Positions 38,304-49,091 of a DNA stretch of 64,000 nt are shown here, piece by piece. This DNA is from Allokutzneria sp. A3M-2-11 16 (GTDB lineage Bacteria > Actinomycetota > Actinomycetes > Mycobacteriales > Pseudonocardiaceae). The notes beneath the pieces are model-generated. The model was given only the letters and a program-made list of their open reading frames with translations, was not told the origin of the DNA and ran no database searches. A program made the translations under genes and the position numbers. The stretch covers positions 1,116,001 to 1,180,000 of the forward strand of contig NZ_JANAVO010000001.1 in the NCBI RefSeq assembly GCF_024213555.1. The letters are read 5' to 3'. Every line of letters starts with the position of its first letter. Position 1 is the first letter of the stretch.

Positions 38304-38410
38304 CGACGCGGGGCCGGGGCCGGTCGGGACACCCGTAGGATCGCCCCCGCCGGGGTCGCCGGTTCACGGGCCCCGCGCGTCTGTCGCGAAACGACCCAAG
38401 GAGAGCTCTG

Positions 38411-39934
38411 ATGCCACAGGGCGCACCCGCCCCAGGCTCCTCCAGCGGCCCCGCCACCCCAGGACCGGTCAACGCAATCGTGCTCGCCGCAGGCGAGGGC
38501 ACCAGAATGCGTTCGGCCACCCCGAAGGTGCTGCACCCGCTGGCCGGACGGCCGCTGATCGAACACGCCGTCCGGGCCGCGGCGGGCCTGGACCCCGCGC
38601 ACCTCGTCGTGGTCGTCGGCCACGGCAGGCAGGCGGTCGGTGAACGGCTGGAGAGCATCGGGCACCAGCTCGACCGCAAGATCGTCACCGCCGTGCAGGG
38701 CAAGCAGAACGGCACCGGGCACGCGGTCGGCTGCGCGCTCGCCGCCCTGCCCGCGGGCGCGGACGGCACCGTCCTGGTGACCTACGGCGACGTCCCGCTG
38801 CTGGAGACCGCGACCCTGGAACGGCTCCTCGACGAGCACCGTGACCAGGGCAACGCCGTGACTGTTCTCACCGCCGTGGTGTCCGATCCGTCCGGTTACG
38901 GCCGGGTGCTGCGGGATGCCGACGGCGGCGTGCTGGCCATCGTCGAGCAGAAGGACGCCACCGAGGAGCAGCGCGCGGTCCAGGAGATCAACTCCGGGGT
39001 CTACGCCTTCGACGCCGCGGTGCTGCGGGACGGCCTGGGCCGGATCTCCACCGCCAACGCGCAGGGCGAGCTCTACCTCACCGACGTGCTCGGCATCGCC
39101 CGCGGTGACGGGCGCCGGGTCGGCGCGCTGGTGTGCGAGGACGTGTGGCAGGTGGAGGGCGTCAACGACCGCGTCCAGCTCGCCGCGCTCGGCGCCGAGC
39201 TGAACCGGCGGCTGGTCACCGGCTGGATGCGCGAGGGCGTCACGGTCACCGACCCGGCCTCGGTCTGGCTGGACGCCGACGTGGTGCTGGCTCGCGACGT
39301 CGTGCTCGAACCGAACGTCCAGCTCAAGGCCGCGACGCAGGTCGGCGAGGGCGCGGTGGTCGGCCCGGACACCACGTTGAGCAACTGCGCGGTGGGCGAG
39401 GGCGCCGCCGTGGTGCGGACCCACGGCACCGACGCGGAGATCGGCGCGGGCGCCTCGGTCGGCCCGTTCGCCTACCTCCGCCCCGGCACCCGGCTCGGCG
39501 CGAAGGGCAAGATCGGCACCTTCGTGGAGACCAAGAACGCCAAGATCGGCGAGGGCACCAAGGTCCCCCACCTGACCTACGTCGGGGACGCCACGATCGG
39601 TGACTTCAGCAACATCGGCGCGGCCACCGTCTTCGTCAACTACGACGGCGTGACCAAGAGCCACACCACCATCGGCTCGCACGCCCGCACCGGCGCGGAC
39701 AACATGTTCGTGGCCCCGGTGACCGTGGGCGACGGCGCTTACACCGCGGCCGGTTCGGTGATCACCAGCGACGTCCCGCCGGGCGCCATGGGGGTGGCCA
39801 GGGCCAAGCAGCGCAACGTTGAGGGATGGGTCACACGCAGGCGCTCCGGCACGCCTGCCGCCGACGCCGCGGCACGAGCACTGGCGGCGAACAGCGATGA
39901 TGTGCCCGGCAACGACGCGGAGGACGGGAAGTGA
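38411..39934 (+). CDS. glmU: Bifunctional GlmU: GlcNAc-1-P uridyltransferase / GlcN-1-P acetyltransferase
   Basis: A 507-residue enzyme making UDP-GlcNAc for peptidoglycan and other envelope glycans. The N-terminal pyrophosphorylase domain has LAAGEGTRMRSATPKVLHPL (the GxGTRM loop), QGKQNGTGHAV and VTYGDVPLL. From about residue 265 a left-handed beta-helix of hexapeptide repeats (VVGPDTTLSNCAVGEGAAVV, then VGPFAYLRPGTRLGAKGKIG) carries the acetyltransferase site, including NYDGVTKSHTTIG. A Pro/Ser-rich N-terminal tail of about 20 residues and a C-terminal tail are extra. AAGGAG precedes the ATG, and the TGA overlaps the prs start. Confidence 0.96.
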   Translation: MPQGAPAPGSSSGPATPGPVNAIVLAAGEGTRMRSATPKVLHPLAGRPLIEHAVRAAAGLDPAHLVVVVGHGRQAVGERLESIGHQLDRKIVTAVQGKQNGTGHAVGCALAALPAGADGTVLVTYGDVPLLETATLERLLDEHRDQGNAVTVLTAVVSDPSGYGRVLRDADGGVLAIVEQKDATEEQRAVQEINSGVYAFDAAVLRDGLGRISTANAQGELYLTDVLGIARGDGRRVGALVCEDVWQVEGVNDRVQLAALGAELNRRLVTGWMREGVTVTDPASVWLDADVVLARDVVLEPNVQLKAATQVGEGAVVGPDTTLSNCAVGEGAAVVRTHGTDAEIGAGASVGPFAYLRPGTRLGAKGKIGTFVETKNAKIGEGTKVPHLTYVGDATIGDFSNIGAATVFVNYDGVTKSHTTIGSHARTGADNMFVAPVTVGDGAYTAAGSVITSDVPPGAMGVARAKQRNVEGWVTRRRSGTPAADAAARALAANSDDVPGNDAEDGK

Positions 39935-40932
39935 ACGACATGACCGTGAGCGCGAGCGCGATGTCGGCGACACCGAAGAAGAGCCTGATGCTCTTCGCCG
40001 GGCGCAGCCATCCGGAGCTGGCCGAGGAGGTCGCCAAGCACCTGGACGTTCCGATCACGCCGCAGGCGGCCTACGACTTCGCCAACGGCGAGATCTTCGT
40101 CCGGTTCGAGGAGTCGGTGCGCGGGTGTGACGCCTTCGTCATGCAGAGCCACGCCGCGCCCATCAACCAGTGGGTGATGGAACAGCTGATCATGGTCGAC
40201 GCGCTCAAGCGCGCCAGCGCCAAGCGGATCACCGTGATCATGCCGTTCTACCCCTACGCCCGGCAGGACAAGAAGCACCGCGGCCGCGAGCCGATCTCGG
40301 CCCGGCTGATCGCCGACCTGTTCAAGACCGCGGGCGCCGACCGGATCATGACCGTGGACCTGCACACCGCGCAGATCTCCGGCTTCTTCGACGGCCCGGT
40401 CGACCACCTGCTGGCGATGTCGCTGCTGGCCAACCACGTCCGGGGCAAGTACAGCGACGCCAAGATGACCGTCGTCTCCCCCGACGCCGGCCGCACCAAG
40501 CTGGCGGAGAAGTGGGCCAACACCCTCGACGGCTGCCCGATCGCCTTCATCCACAAGACCCGCGACCCGTTGAAGCCCAACGAGGTGGTGGCCAACCGCG
40601 TCGTCGGTGAGGTCAAGGGCCGCACCTGCGTGGTGATCGACGACATGGTCGACACCGGCGGCACCATCGCCAAGGCGGTGGAGCAGCTGCTCGACGAGGG
40701 CGCGGCGGACGTGATCATCGCGGCCACCCACGGCGTGCTCTCCGGCCCGGCCACCGAGCGGCTGGCCAACTGCGGGGCCAAGGAGGTCATCTTCACCAAC
40801 ACGCTCCCGATCCCGGACGAGCGCCGCTTCCCGCAGATGACGGTGCTCTCGATCGCGCCGCTGCTGGCCAAGGCGATCCACCAGGTCTTCGACGACGGCT
40901 CGGTGACCAGCCTGTTCGACGGCGAGGCCTGA
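39931..40932 (+). CDS. prs: Ribose-phosphate pyrophosphokinase (PRPP synthetase)
   Basis: A 333-residue enzyme transferring pyrophosphate from ATP to ribose-5-phosphate, giving PRPP for nucleotides, His, Trp and arabinosyl lipids. Key segments are FPYARQDKKHRGREPISARL-like (here FYPYARQDKKHRGREPIS), the class I signature DLHTAQISGFFDGPVDHL and the PRPP-binding loop VVIDDMVDTGGTIAKA. It starts at GTG 39931 within the glmU stop, so the two are translationally coupled. An N-terminal tail of about 15 residues precedes the usual start of the domain. Confidence 0.97.
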   Translation: MNDMTVSASAMSATPKKSLMLFAGRSHPELAEEVAKHLDVPITPQAAYDFANGEIFVRFEESVRGCDAFVMQSHAAPINQWVMEQLIMVDALKRASAKRITVIMPFYPYARQDKKHRGREPISARLIADLFKTAGADRIMTVDLHTAQISGFFDGPVDHLLAMSLLANHVRGKYSDAKMTVVSPDAGRTKLAEKWANTLDGCPIAFIHKTRDPLKPNEVVANRVVGEVKGRTCVVIDDMVDTGGTIAKAVEQLLDEGAADVIIAATHGVLSGPATERLANCGAKEVIFTNTLPIPDERRFPQMTVLSIAPLLAKAIHQVFDDGSVTSLFDGEA

Positions 40933-40937
40933 GGAAC

Positions 40938-41258
40938 ATGATCGTCTGGACCGGCTGGGGAATCCTGACCGTCGTCATCGCCGCGATCGGCGGGGCGGGC
41001 GGCAGCGGTATCGGCGTCGCCCTCGGCGGTCCCAGCGACTCCGCCAACCTCGGCACCGTGATCGGCCTGCTGCTGGCGGGCGTGGCGATCTGGTTCGTCG
41101 GCGAGCGGCTGAACCGGCCGGTTCCGGGTTTCGACCAGGCGACCGGCCAGCCGGTGCTCTACCGCGACCGGCACCGGCTGTTCTGGGTGCCGATGCAGTA
41201 CTTCGGCCCGATCGTCGGCCTCGCGGCCCTCGGGGTCGGCGTCGGCATGCTGTTCTGA
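40938..41258 (+). CDS. Small membrane protein downstream of prs
   Basis: 106 residues, starting 5 bp after prs and ending just before a strong terminator, so it is the last gene of the glmU-prs unit. Three hydrophobic segments are visible: an N-terminal pair separated by a Gly-rich turn (TGWGILTVVIAAIGGAGGSG, then LGTVIGLLLAGVAIWFVGER) and a third near the C terminus (FGPIVGLAALGVGVGMLF). The charged middle LYRDRHRLFWVPMQY contains a Trp-Val-Pro-Met pattern often seen in small actinobacterial membrane proteins. Its role is unknown. Confidence 0.8.
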   Translation: MIVWTGWGILTVVIAAIGGAGGSGIGVALGGPSDSANLGTVIGLLLAGVAIWFVGERLNRPVPGFDQATGQPVLYRDRHRLFWVPMQYFGPIVGLAALGVGVGMLF

Positions 41259-41274
41259 GCCGTCCACGCGTCGG

Positions 41275-41306
41275 AAGGGGCCCCGCCGGGATCGGCGGGG
41301 CCCCTT
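41275..41306 (+). terminator. Strong intrinsic terminator of the glmU-prs operon
   Basis: AAGGGGCCCCGCC (41275-41287) pairs perfectly with GGCGGGGCCCCTT (41294-41306) around a 6-nt loop, followed by TCCCC. It begins 17 bp after the last stop codon. This is the clearest terminator in the window. Confidence 0.85.
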
Positions 41307-41343
41307 TCCCCGTGTTGGGGGATTGCGGGAAACCGGCCCCCGG

Positions 41344-41373
41344 TTAGGCCCTGGGAAAACCACGGCATACACT
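41344..41373 (+). promoter_or_regulatory. Putative promoter of rplY
   Basis: TTAGGC (41344-41349) and TACACT (41368-41373) are spaced 18 bp apart and lie in a 267-bp intergenic region after the terminator and before rplY. The -10 agrees well with vegetative promoters; the -35 is only a partial match. Confidence 0.35.
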
Positions 41374-41525
41374 TGCCGGGTTGTCTCGGCGAGGTCGGGT
41401 CGTCGCACCCGGCGTGATCGACGCGGCGGCCACCGGCCGCGTGCATCCACACCCTCCCGCGCCGCCCGCCGCCGCAGACCGCCACTGACGAATGTGATCA
41501 CCCGACGTCGCAAGGGAGCACCACC

Positions 41526-42143
41526 GTGTCCGAGGTCCGTCTCGCAGCCGAGCCGCGCACCGAGTTCGGCAAGGGTGCCGCTCGCCGCACCCGTCGCGCC
41601 GGCAAGATCCCCGCGGTCCTCTACGGCCACGGCTCCGACCCCAAGCACGTGGCCCTGCCCGCGCTGGAGTTCGCCCGCGTGATGCGCAACCACGGCACCA
41701 ACACCGTGCTGGCGCTGGAACTGGGCTCGGACACCGAGCTGGCGCTCACCAAGACCGTCGTGACGCACCCGCTGCGGAACTACATCGAGCACGTCGACCT
41801 GCTGCTGGTCCGCCGCGGCGAGTTGGTCACCGTCGACGTCTCGGTCGCCGTGACCGGCACCGCCGCCTCGGGCACGATGATCACGCAGGAGGCCACCGAG
41901 ATCCAGGTCGAGGCCGACGCGCTGAACATCCCCGACGGCTTCGAGGTCTCGGTCGAGGGCGCCGCGGTCGGCACCCAGATCCTGGCCTCCTCGGTCCAGC
42001 TGCCCGCGGGCGTCACCCTGGTGACCGACCCCGAGGCGCTGCTCGTCAACGTCGTGGCCGCCCCGAGCGCCGCGCAGATGGAGGCCGCCGTCGACGCCGA
42101 GGGCGCCGGTGTGGTCGAGGACGCTCCGGAGACCGAGAGCTGA
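41526..42143 (+). CDS. rplY: 50S ribosomal protein bL25 (Ctc/TL5 type)
   Basis: A 205-residue two-domain L25: the N-terminal 5S rRNA-binding beta-barrel ([38 protein letters not shown] and [19 protein letters not shown]), then the Ctc C-terminal domain ([20 protein letters not shown]), and an acidic, Ala/Glu-rich tail. It binds 5S rRNA in the central protuberance of the ribosome and is linked to stress in Gram-positive bacteria. Start is GTG 41526 after AAGGGAG. The order prs-rplY-pth is conserved in actinobacteria. Confidence 0.95.
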   Translation: MSEVRLAAEPRTEFGKGAARRTRRAGKIPAVLYGHGSDPKHVALPALEFARVMRNHGTNTVLALELGSDTELALTKTVVTHPLRNYIEHVDLLLVRRGELVTVDVSVAVTGTAASGTMITQEATEIQVEADALNIPDGFEVSVEGAAVGTQILASSVQLPAGVTLVTDPEALLVNVVAAPSAAQMEAAVDAEGAGVVEDAPETES

Positions 42144-42176
42144 TTCCGCCCACGACGTCGGGCACACAGCACTGCT

Positions 42177-42210
42177 GACGGCGCGTCGCCCGCGAGGGTG
42201 GCGCGCCGTC
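42177..42210 (+). terminator. Hairpin between rplY and pth
   Basis: GACGGCGCG (42177-42185) pairs perfectly with CGCGCCGTC (42202-42210); the loop can extend the stem further. It lies 34 bp after the rplY stop and 46 bp before pth, so it could reduce readthrough into pth. Confidence 0.5.
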
Positions 42211-42255
42211 GTCGCGTTCGGGGGTTCGTTCAGGCGTTCGTTCAAGGAGAGGGTC

Positions 42256-42840
42256 ATGGTCGGCACGGACGGGCTGGCGCTGGTGGTCGGCCTCGGCAAC
42301 CCGGGGCCGGGTTACGCGGGCAACCGGCACAACATCGGCTTCCTGGTGCTCGACGAGCTGGCCGGGCGCATCGGCGGGAAGTTCAAGTCGCACAAGGCCG
42401 GCGCCGAGGTGCTGGAGGGCAGGCTCTCCGGGAGCCGGGTGGTGCTGGCCAAGCCCCGCTCGTACATGAACCTCTCCGGCGGTGCCACGGCGGGCGCGGC
42501 GCGGTTCTACAAGGCCGAGCCCGGATCGGTGGTCGTCGTGCACGACGAGCTGGACCTGCCGTTCGGCCAGGTGCGGCTCAAGCTCGGCGGCGGCGAGAAC
42601 GGCCACAACGGGCTGCGCAGCATCTCCAAGTCCCTCGGCACCAAGGACTACCTGCGCGTCCGCTTCGGCATCGGCCGCCCGCCCGGTCGCCAGGACCCGG
42701 CCGACTTCGTGCTCAAGGACTTCTCCGGCACCGAGCGCAAGGAGCTGGCCTTCGCGATCGACCTCTGCGCCGATGCCGTCGAAGGCTTGGTATCACTAGG
42801 TCTCGAAGCCGCCCAGAACAAGTTCCACCCGCTCTCCTAG
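42256..42840 (+). CDS. pth: Peptidyl-tRNA hydrolase
   Basis: 194 residues from ATG 42256, chosen because AAGGAGAGG lies just upstream. It recycles tRNA from prematurely released peptidyl-tRNA. Conserved segments are [20 protein letters not shown] (with the catalytic His of the NRHNIG motif), [32 protein letters not shown] and [20 protein letters not shown], with [16 protein letters not shown]. The gene converges with an exonuclease gene across repeat copy 4. Confidence 0.96.
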   Translation: MVGTDGLALVVGLGNPGPGYAGNRHNIGFLVLDELAGRIGGKFKSHKAGAEVLEGRLSGSRVVLAKPRSYMNLSGGATAGAARFYKAEPGSVVVVHDELDLPFGQVRLKLGGGENGHNGLRSISKSLGTKDYLRVRFGIGRPPGRQDPADFVLKDFSGTERKELAFAIDLCADAVEGLVSLGLEAAQNKFHPLS

Positions 42841-42857
42841 CCAGCTCGGCGCCGAGG

Positions 42858-42991
42858 TCGGGCGGTCTTCAAGTCCCCCGAACCCCCGCCAAAACCGTCT
42901 CAAACCGCCCCCAACCTCGGCTTCCCGTCGGGGTTCGGCACCGTTTGCGACCGCCACAGCCGGGGTTCGGTGTACTTGAAGACGCCCCAAC
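42858..42991. repeat. Intergenic convergent-junction repeat, copy 4
   Basis: The left end GGGCGGTCTTCAAGTC (42860-42875) and right end GTACTTGAAGACGCCCCAAC (42972-42991) match the family. The inner stem is of the copy 3 type (GTCTCAAACCGCCCCCAACC at 42897-42916), but its partner at about 42931-42952 has decayed. A perfect palindrome, CTCGGCGCCGAG, flanks it at 42845-42856. It separates pth and the exonuclease gene. Confidence 0.75.
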
Positions 42992-43022
42992 TTGCGCGCG
43001 CGGTCGTGGAGGCGGGCCTAGG

Positions 43023-43072
43023 TTGCGCGCCTCCGGAGCACGCCTCGTTGCGCGCCTGCGGAGCACGCTCAG
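43023..43072. repeat. 25-bp tandem duplication at the 3' end of the exonuclease gene
   Basis: Two head-to-tail units, 43023-43047 and 43048-43072, share TTGCGCGCCT, then CGGAGCACGC with a few differences. The second unit runs into the stop codon of the exonuclease gene, so a slipped duplication beyond that codon is likely. Confidence 0.6.
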
Positions 43073-43626
43073 CGGCGCGCCCGCCGGAGAACCCCGGCCA
43101 GCAGGGCGGCGATGTTCCACGCGTCGTCGACCCCGCGGTGGTGGGTTCCCTCCAGCGGCAGGCCCGCCAGCTCGACCGCGCGGTCCATCCCCACCTCGGA
43201 CTTCAGGTTGTGCGCCAACGCGAAGAGCGTCTTCACGTTGATGTGCCGCGGCCCGAACGGGTACTTCGCCCCGGTGGTGTCGCACTGCCGTTGGAACTGC
43301 TTGCGGTCGTAGTCCCCGTAGCTCGCCCACACCAGGTCCCGCGAACCGAGCTCCTCGCGCAGCACCGCGCATGCGTCCACAAAGGACAGTCCATCGGCGA
43401 CGTCGGCCGCGGTGAGCGTGGTCAGCTCCGTGCAGAACGCACTGACCTCGGAGTGCTCGGGGCGGACCAGGATCGCCATGCGCTCACCGCGCTCCAGGGT
43501 CGCGGTGTCCAACACGCACACGCCGATCTCGATGATCTCGTTGACCTGCCCGGCGGGCGGCGCCCCGTCCCAGCAGGTCGCCTCCACGTCGACGACCAGC
43601 ACCCGCTCCAGGCTTCGTTTTCTCAC
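43069..43626 (-). CDS. 3'-5' exonuclease, DEDDh superfamily (KapD/ERI-1-like)
   Basis: 185 residues from GTG 43626. The Exo I motif VLVVDVEATCWDG supplies the Asp-x-Glu pair, Exo II is around LVWASYGDYDRKQF, and Exo III is THHRGVDDAWNIA with His and Asp, giving a full DEDDh set. The EATCWDG variant and the phrase NEIIEIGVC resemble the ERI-1/KapD group of RNA or DNA 3' exonucleases rather than the DnaQ proofreading subunit. The cellular substrate is unknown. The 13-mer GTCCACAAAGGAC lies at 43375. Confidence 0.88.
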   Translation of the reverse strand: MRKRSLERVLVVDVEATCWDGAPPAGQVNEIIEIGVCVLDTATLERGERMAILVRPEHSEVSAFCTELTTLTAADVADGLSFVDACAVLREELGSRDLVWASYGDYDRKQFQRQCDTTGAKYPFGPRHINVKTLFALAHNLKSEVGMDRAVELAGLPLEGTHHRGVDDAWNIAALLAGVLRRARR

Positions 43627-43647
43627 GACGGCGCAGCGTACTTCCCG

Positions 43648-43696
43648 CGCCGCCCCAACGCCTCACGTTATCGAGCGCACCGTGGTTGGGGCGGCG
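43648..43696 (-). terminator. 12-bp inverted repeat between the acyl-AMP ligase and exonuclease genes
   Basis: CGCCGCCCCAAC (43648-43659) and GTTGGGGCGGCG (43685-43696) match perfectly across a 25-bp spacer. It lies 10 bp downstream of the acyl-AMP ligase stop and 21 bp upstream of the exonuclease start, so it may end the first gene or regulate the second. The GTTGGGGCG half resembles the outer ends of the intergenic repeat family. Confidence 0.45.
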
Positions 43697-43706
43697 AACC
43701 CGGTTG

Positions 43707-45347
43707 TCAGGAGGGGATGAACTTCCGGGCCTCGGTGCGGCGGAGCTTCCCCGAAGGCGTCTTCGGCAGCGTGGCGGGCGGGAGGACCACGACTGCCGCG
43801 GGGCGGACTCCGACGGCGTCCATCACCCGGGCCGCGATCTCCTTGCTCATCGCGCTTTCCGCCGCGGCGTCACCCGCGTGCTTGGACTCCACGGCGACGG
43901 CGAACCGCTCCCGCCGGTCGCCCGCGTCGAGCCGGACCGCGACGGCGTTGCCCGCGCGCACTCCGTCCACCGAACCCGCGGCGCGCTCCACGTCGGTCGG
44001 GTAGATGTTGCGGCCGCCCATGATGATGACGTCCTTGCGGCGGCCGCACACCACGACCTGACCGCCCACGAGGTAGCCCTCGTCGCCGGTGTTCAGCCAG
44101 CCCTCACTGTCCTTTGTGGCCAGTGGACCGTCCATGGTGAGGTAGCCGTCGGTCACCGCGTCACCGCGGATGCGCAGTTCGCCGACCTCGCGATCGCCGA
44201 GCACCCGGCCGTCCTCGCTGACCGCCTGCACTTCCAGTCCGGGCAGCGGCGGGCCGAGCAGCGGGAACTCGCGGGACTTCGCCCCGTCACCGGCGGGAGT
44301 CGCGATGTGCTTGTCCGCCAAGGCTTCCGCGTCGACGACATCCACCTCAAGGCCGGTGTCCAGCGGCGCGAAGGACACGCCGAGCGTCGCCTCGGCCATG
44401 CCGTAGGCGCTCACCATGCACTCCGGCCGCAGCCCGAACCGCGCCGCGGCGTCGGTGAAACCGCGCACCGAGGCCGGATCGATCGGCTCCGCCCCGTTGA
44501 GCGCGAAGCGCAGCGTGGACAGGTCGATCGCCCCATCGTCCAAAGTGGACATACGACGGCCCGCGACCGCGTAGCCGAAGTTCGGGGCGGCGGTGACCGT
44601 GCCGCGGTACCTGCTGATCATTTCGAGCCACATCAGCGGGCGCCCGACGAACTCCGCCGGGGACGCCTTGACCAGCTCGGCGCCGAGGGTCATCGGCACG
44701 GTGAAGAAGCCGACCATGCCCATGTCGTGGAACAGCGGCAGCCAGGAGATGAGCACGTCCCGCTCGGCGTCGATCTTCGCCGTGGTCACCATCGCCTTGA
44801 TGTTCGCCCACAGGCCGCCGTGGCTGATCCGCACGGCCTTCGGGTCCGAGGTCGAGCCGCTGGTGAGCTGGAGCAGCGCGACGTCGTCCTCGCCGGTCTC
44901 CACCGGCTCGGCCAGCGGCGCCGCGTGCGAGCGCAGTTCCTCGATCAACAAGAATTCGATGCCGTGCTGGCGCAGAACGTCCGCCAGCGCGTCGAACGGC
45001 GCGCCGAGCAGCACCCGCCGGGCGCCGATCATGCCGAGCACCTTGAGCGTGTCCTCGGCCCACATGGCCAGGTCTGTTCTCGGTGTGGGCTGGTGCAGCA
45101 TGGTCACGCTGCCCCCGGCCAGCCAGCACGCCTGCACGGCGGCGGCGATCGGCGCGGGGTCGGCGGCGAGCACGGCGAGGGAGTCACCCCTGCGCACACC
45201 CGCTTCGACGAGGGCGGCGGCGGCCCTGCTGGCTTCCTCGTGCACCTCACCCCAGGTCCTGCGCTGGGGGGCGGCGGGAACGCCGGTGGTCAGGCCGCGG
45301 TCGGTGGACCGCGCCCTGCTCACCAGTGCCTCGATGAACTGGCTCAT
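43707..45347 (-). CDS. Fatty acyl-AMP ligase / acyl-CoA synthetase (Pks16-like)
   Basis: 546 residues from ATG 45347. It belongs to the adenylate-forming superfamily: P-loop LLQLTSGSTSDPKAVRISHG, A5 SAYGMAEATLGVSF, A7 WLNTGDEGYLVGGQVVVCGR, A8 RKDVIIMGGRNIYPTDVE, and the C-terminal lysine in LPKTPSGKLRRTEARKF. WLPLFHDMGMVGFFTVPM is characteristic of fatty acyl-AMP ligases acting with polyketide or non-ribosomal synthases. The position beside pth matches mycobacterial pks16 (Rv1013), which is an acyl ligase despite its name. No synthase lies nearby, so the acceptor is unknown. Confidence 0.88.
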   Translation of the reverse strand: MSQFIEALVSRARSTDRGLTTGVPAAPQRRTWGEVHEEASRAAAALVEAGVRRGDSLAVLAADPAPIAAAVQACWLAGGSVTMLHQPTPRTDLAMWAEDTLKVLGMIGARRVLLGAPFDALADVLRQHGIEFLLIEELRSHAAPLAEPVETGEDDVALLQLTSGSTSDPKAVRISHGGLWANIKAMVTTAKIDAERDVLISWLPLFHDMGMVGFFTVPMTLGAELVKASPAEFVGRPLMWLEMISRYRGTVTAAPNFGYAVAGRRMSTLDDGAIDLSTLRFALNGAEPIDPASVRGFTDAAARFGLRPECMVSAYGMAEATLGVSFAPLDTGLEVDVVDAEALADKHIATPAGDGAKSREFPLLGPPLPGLEVQAVSEDGRVLGDREVGELRIRGDAVTDGYLTMDGPLATKDSEGWLNTGDEGYLVGGQVVVCGRRKDVIIMGGRNIYPTDVERAAGSVDGVRAGNAVAVRLDAGDRRERFAVAVESKHAGDAAAESAMSKEIAARVMDAVGVRPAAVVVLPPATLPKTPSGKLRRTEARKFIPS

Positions 45348-45394
45348 GGTTTCGGAGCCTAAGCCAGTCCGACGATCAGTGGACAATCACGGGA

Positions 45395-47197
<1,803 letters not shown>

Positions 47198-47237
47198 CAA
47201 TCCTCACATCACGAAACGCACGAAGGCAGAAGAAGAA

Positions 47238-48203
47238 CTAGGCGTGGACCTCGGGCGGGACGGGCCGCGGCGTGTCATCGCCGCCGATCACCCGAGCCCC
47301 GTGCACCGGACCCTGCGCCACCCGAACGCTACGGCAGACGCCCGCGCCGGAGAGCTCCGCGGCCACCCGGACGGCGGCGTCGGCGGAGGAGCACAGGAAA
47401 GCGCAGGTCGGGCCGGAGCCGGAGACGATCCCGGCGAGCGCGCCCGCGTCCACCCCCGCGCGCAGCGTGCGGCGCAGCGCGGGCCGCAGCGACACCGCGG
47501 CGGCCTGGAGGTCATTGCCCAGCAACAGCGCCAGCTGGCGCGGGTCACCGGTGGCGAGGGCTTCGAGCACCGGCTCGACCGAGCCGACCCGCGGCGGGCG
47601 GCCGTCGGCACGCAGCCGGTCCAGCTCGGCGAACACGGTCGGAGTGGATAGGCCGCCCTTGTCCAGCGCGATGACCCAGTGGAAGGTGTGCCTGGTCAGC
47701 ACGGGCACCAGCCGCTCACCGCGGCCCGCGCCGAGCGCGGTCCCGCCGTGCAGGCAGAACGGCACGTCGCTGCCGATGGTCGCGGCGATCTCGGAGAGCT
47801 CGTCCCGGCCGATCTCCATCCGCCACAGCGAGGCTGCGGCGACCAGGGCGGCGGCGGCGTCGGCGCTACCGCCCGCCATACCGCCCGCGACCGGGATGCC
47901 CTTGCGGATCACCACGCGCACGCGGGGGTCGTCGGGATCGCGGCCCGCGCGCTCGGCCAGCGCCTCGATCGCCCGCCACGCCAGGTTGGAGGCGTCATCG
48001 GGCACCAGGTCGGCCCCGTCCCCGATCACCTCGATGCCCGGCTCATCGGCCTGGGCGACGGTGACCTCGTCGTTGAGGGACAGGGCCTGGAACACGGTCA
48101 TCAACTCGTGATAACCGTCTTCACGCAGGTCACCAACCGCAAGGTGGAGGTTCACCTTGGCGGGGGCACGGACGGTGACAGGGGGCGGGACCACGGCAAG
48201 CAC
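47238..48203 (-). CDS. ispE: 4-diphosphocytidyl-2-C-methyl-D-erythritol kinase
   Basis: A 321-residue GHMP kinase that phosphorylates CDP-ME in the MEP pathway of isoprenoid precursors. [20 protein letters not shown] starts the domain, the ATP-binding loop is [20 protein letters not shown], and the third motif is [13 protein letters not shown]. Start is taken as GTG 48203; GTG codons a few residues later are possible. The gene usually follows rsmA in actinobacteria, but here the metNIQ operon is inserted between them. Confidence 0.95.
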   Translation of the reverse strand: MLAVVPPPVTVRAPAKVNLHLAVGDLREDGYHELMTVFQALSLNDEVTVAQADEPGIEVIGDGADLVPDDASNLAWRAIEALAERAGRDPDDPRVRVVIRKGIPVAGGMAGGSADAAAALVAAASLWRMEIGRDELSEIAATIGSDVPFCLHGGTALGAGRGERLVPVLTRHTFHWVIALDKGGLSTPTVFAELDRLRADGRPPRVGSVEPVLEALATGDPRQLALLLGNDLQAAAVSLRPALRRTLRAGVDAGALAGIVSGSGPTCAFLCSSADAAVRVAAELSGAGVCRSVRVAQGPVHGARVIGGDDTPRPVPPEVHA

Positions 48204-48251
48204 CCTGCCAGCCTACGGCCCCGCGCCCCCGGCTCACGTTTTCACCGATTT

Positions 48252-49067
48252 TCAGGCGGGGATCACACCGCCCGGGAAGGTCTTGCCGATGTAGTCCCGC
48301 ACCTGCTGCGAGCGGAGCAGCTCGGCCAGCGCCTTGACCCGCCTGTCCTCGGCCAGCTCCGGCCGGGTGACCAGCAGGTTGGCGTAGGAGTTGCCCTCGG
48401 CCCTCTCCACGGCGAGCGCGGTCTTCAGGTCGAGCCGGGCCTCCAGCTGGTAGTTGCCGTTGACCACGGCGGCGTCGGCGTCGTCCAGGCTGCGCGGCAG
48501 CTGGGCGGCCTCGGTCTCCAGCAGCTCGACGCGCTTGGGGTTCTCGGCCACGTCCTGCTTGGTGGCCTTGGCCTCGGTGCCCGGCTTGAGCTTGATCAGG
48601 CCGGTGGAGGCGAGCAGGTTCAGCGAGCGGGAGAGGTTGCTCGGGTCGTTGGGCAGCGCGACCTTCGCGCCCTGCGGCAGCTCCTCGACCTTCTTGACCT
48701 TCTTGGAGAACACCGCGAGCGGCTCGATGTGCACCGCGCCGACGGACTGGAGCTTGATGTTGCGCGCGCCGGTGAACTCGTCGAGGTACGGCTTGTGCTG
48801 GAAGTAGTTCGCCTCCAGCTGGCCCTCGGCGAGCGCGGTGTTCGGCGTCACGTAGTCGTTGATCTCGACCACGTCGACCTTGATGCCCTTGTCCTTGGCC
48901 AGGTTGTCCGCGACGTAGCGCAGGATCTCGGCGTGCGGGACGGGGCTGACGCCGACCCGGATGGCGGCGTTGGGGTCCTTGGCGGGGTCCGCGCCTCCGC
49001 AGGCGGCCAGCACGAGGGCGCTGGCGGTGACGAGTGCGGCGGCGGCGAGCGTGCGGATACGACGCAT
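48252..49067 (-). CDS. metQ: Methionine ABC transporter substrate-binding lipoprotein
   Basis: A 271-residue NlpA/MetQ-type protein. Signal peptide and lipobox LVLAAC give Cys 23 as the lipid anchor. RVGVSPVPHAEILRYVADNL and GIKVDVVEINDYVTPNTALA, then LEANYFQHKPYLDEFTGA, are the typical MetQ core, and ANLLVTRPELAEDRRVKALA lies near the end. It captures methionine, often D- and L-forms, outside the membrane. It is the third gene of metN-metI-metQ and 24 bp from metI. Confidence 0.93.
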   Translation of the reverse strand: MRRIRTLAAAALVTASALVLAACGGADPAKDPNAAIRVGVSPVPHAEILRYVADNLAKDKGIKVDVVEINDYVTPNTALAEGQLEANYFQHKPYLDEFTGARNIKLQSVGAVHIEPLAVFSKKVKKVEELPQGAKVALPNDPSNLSRSLNLLASTGLIKLKPGTEAKATKQDVAENPKRVELLETEAAQLPRSLDDADAAVVNGNYQLEARLDLKTALAVERAEGNSYANLLVTRPELAEDRRVKALAELLRSQQVRDYIGKTFPGGVIPA

Positions 49068-49091
49068 GGGAATCGGTTCTTCCTTACTGGT

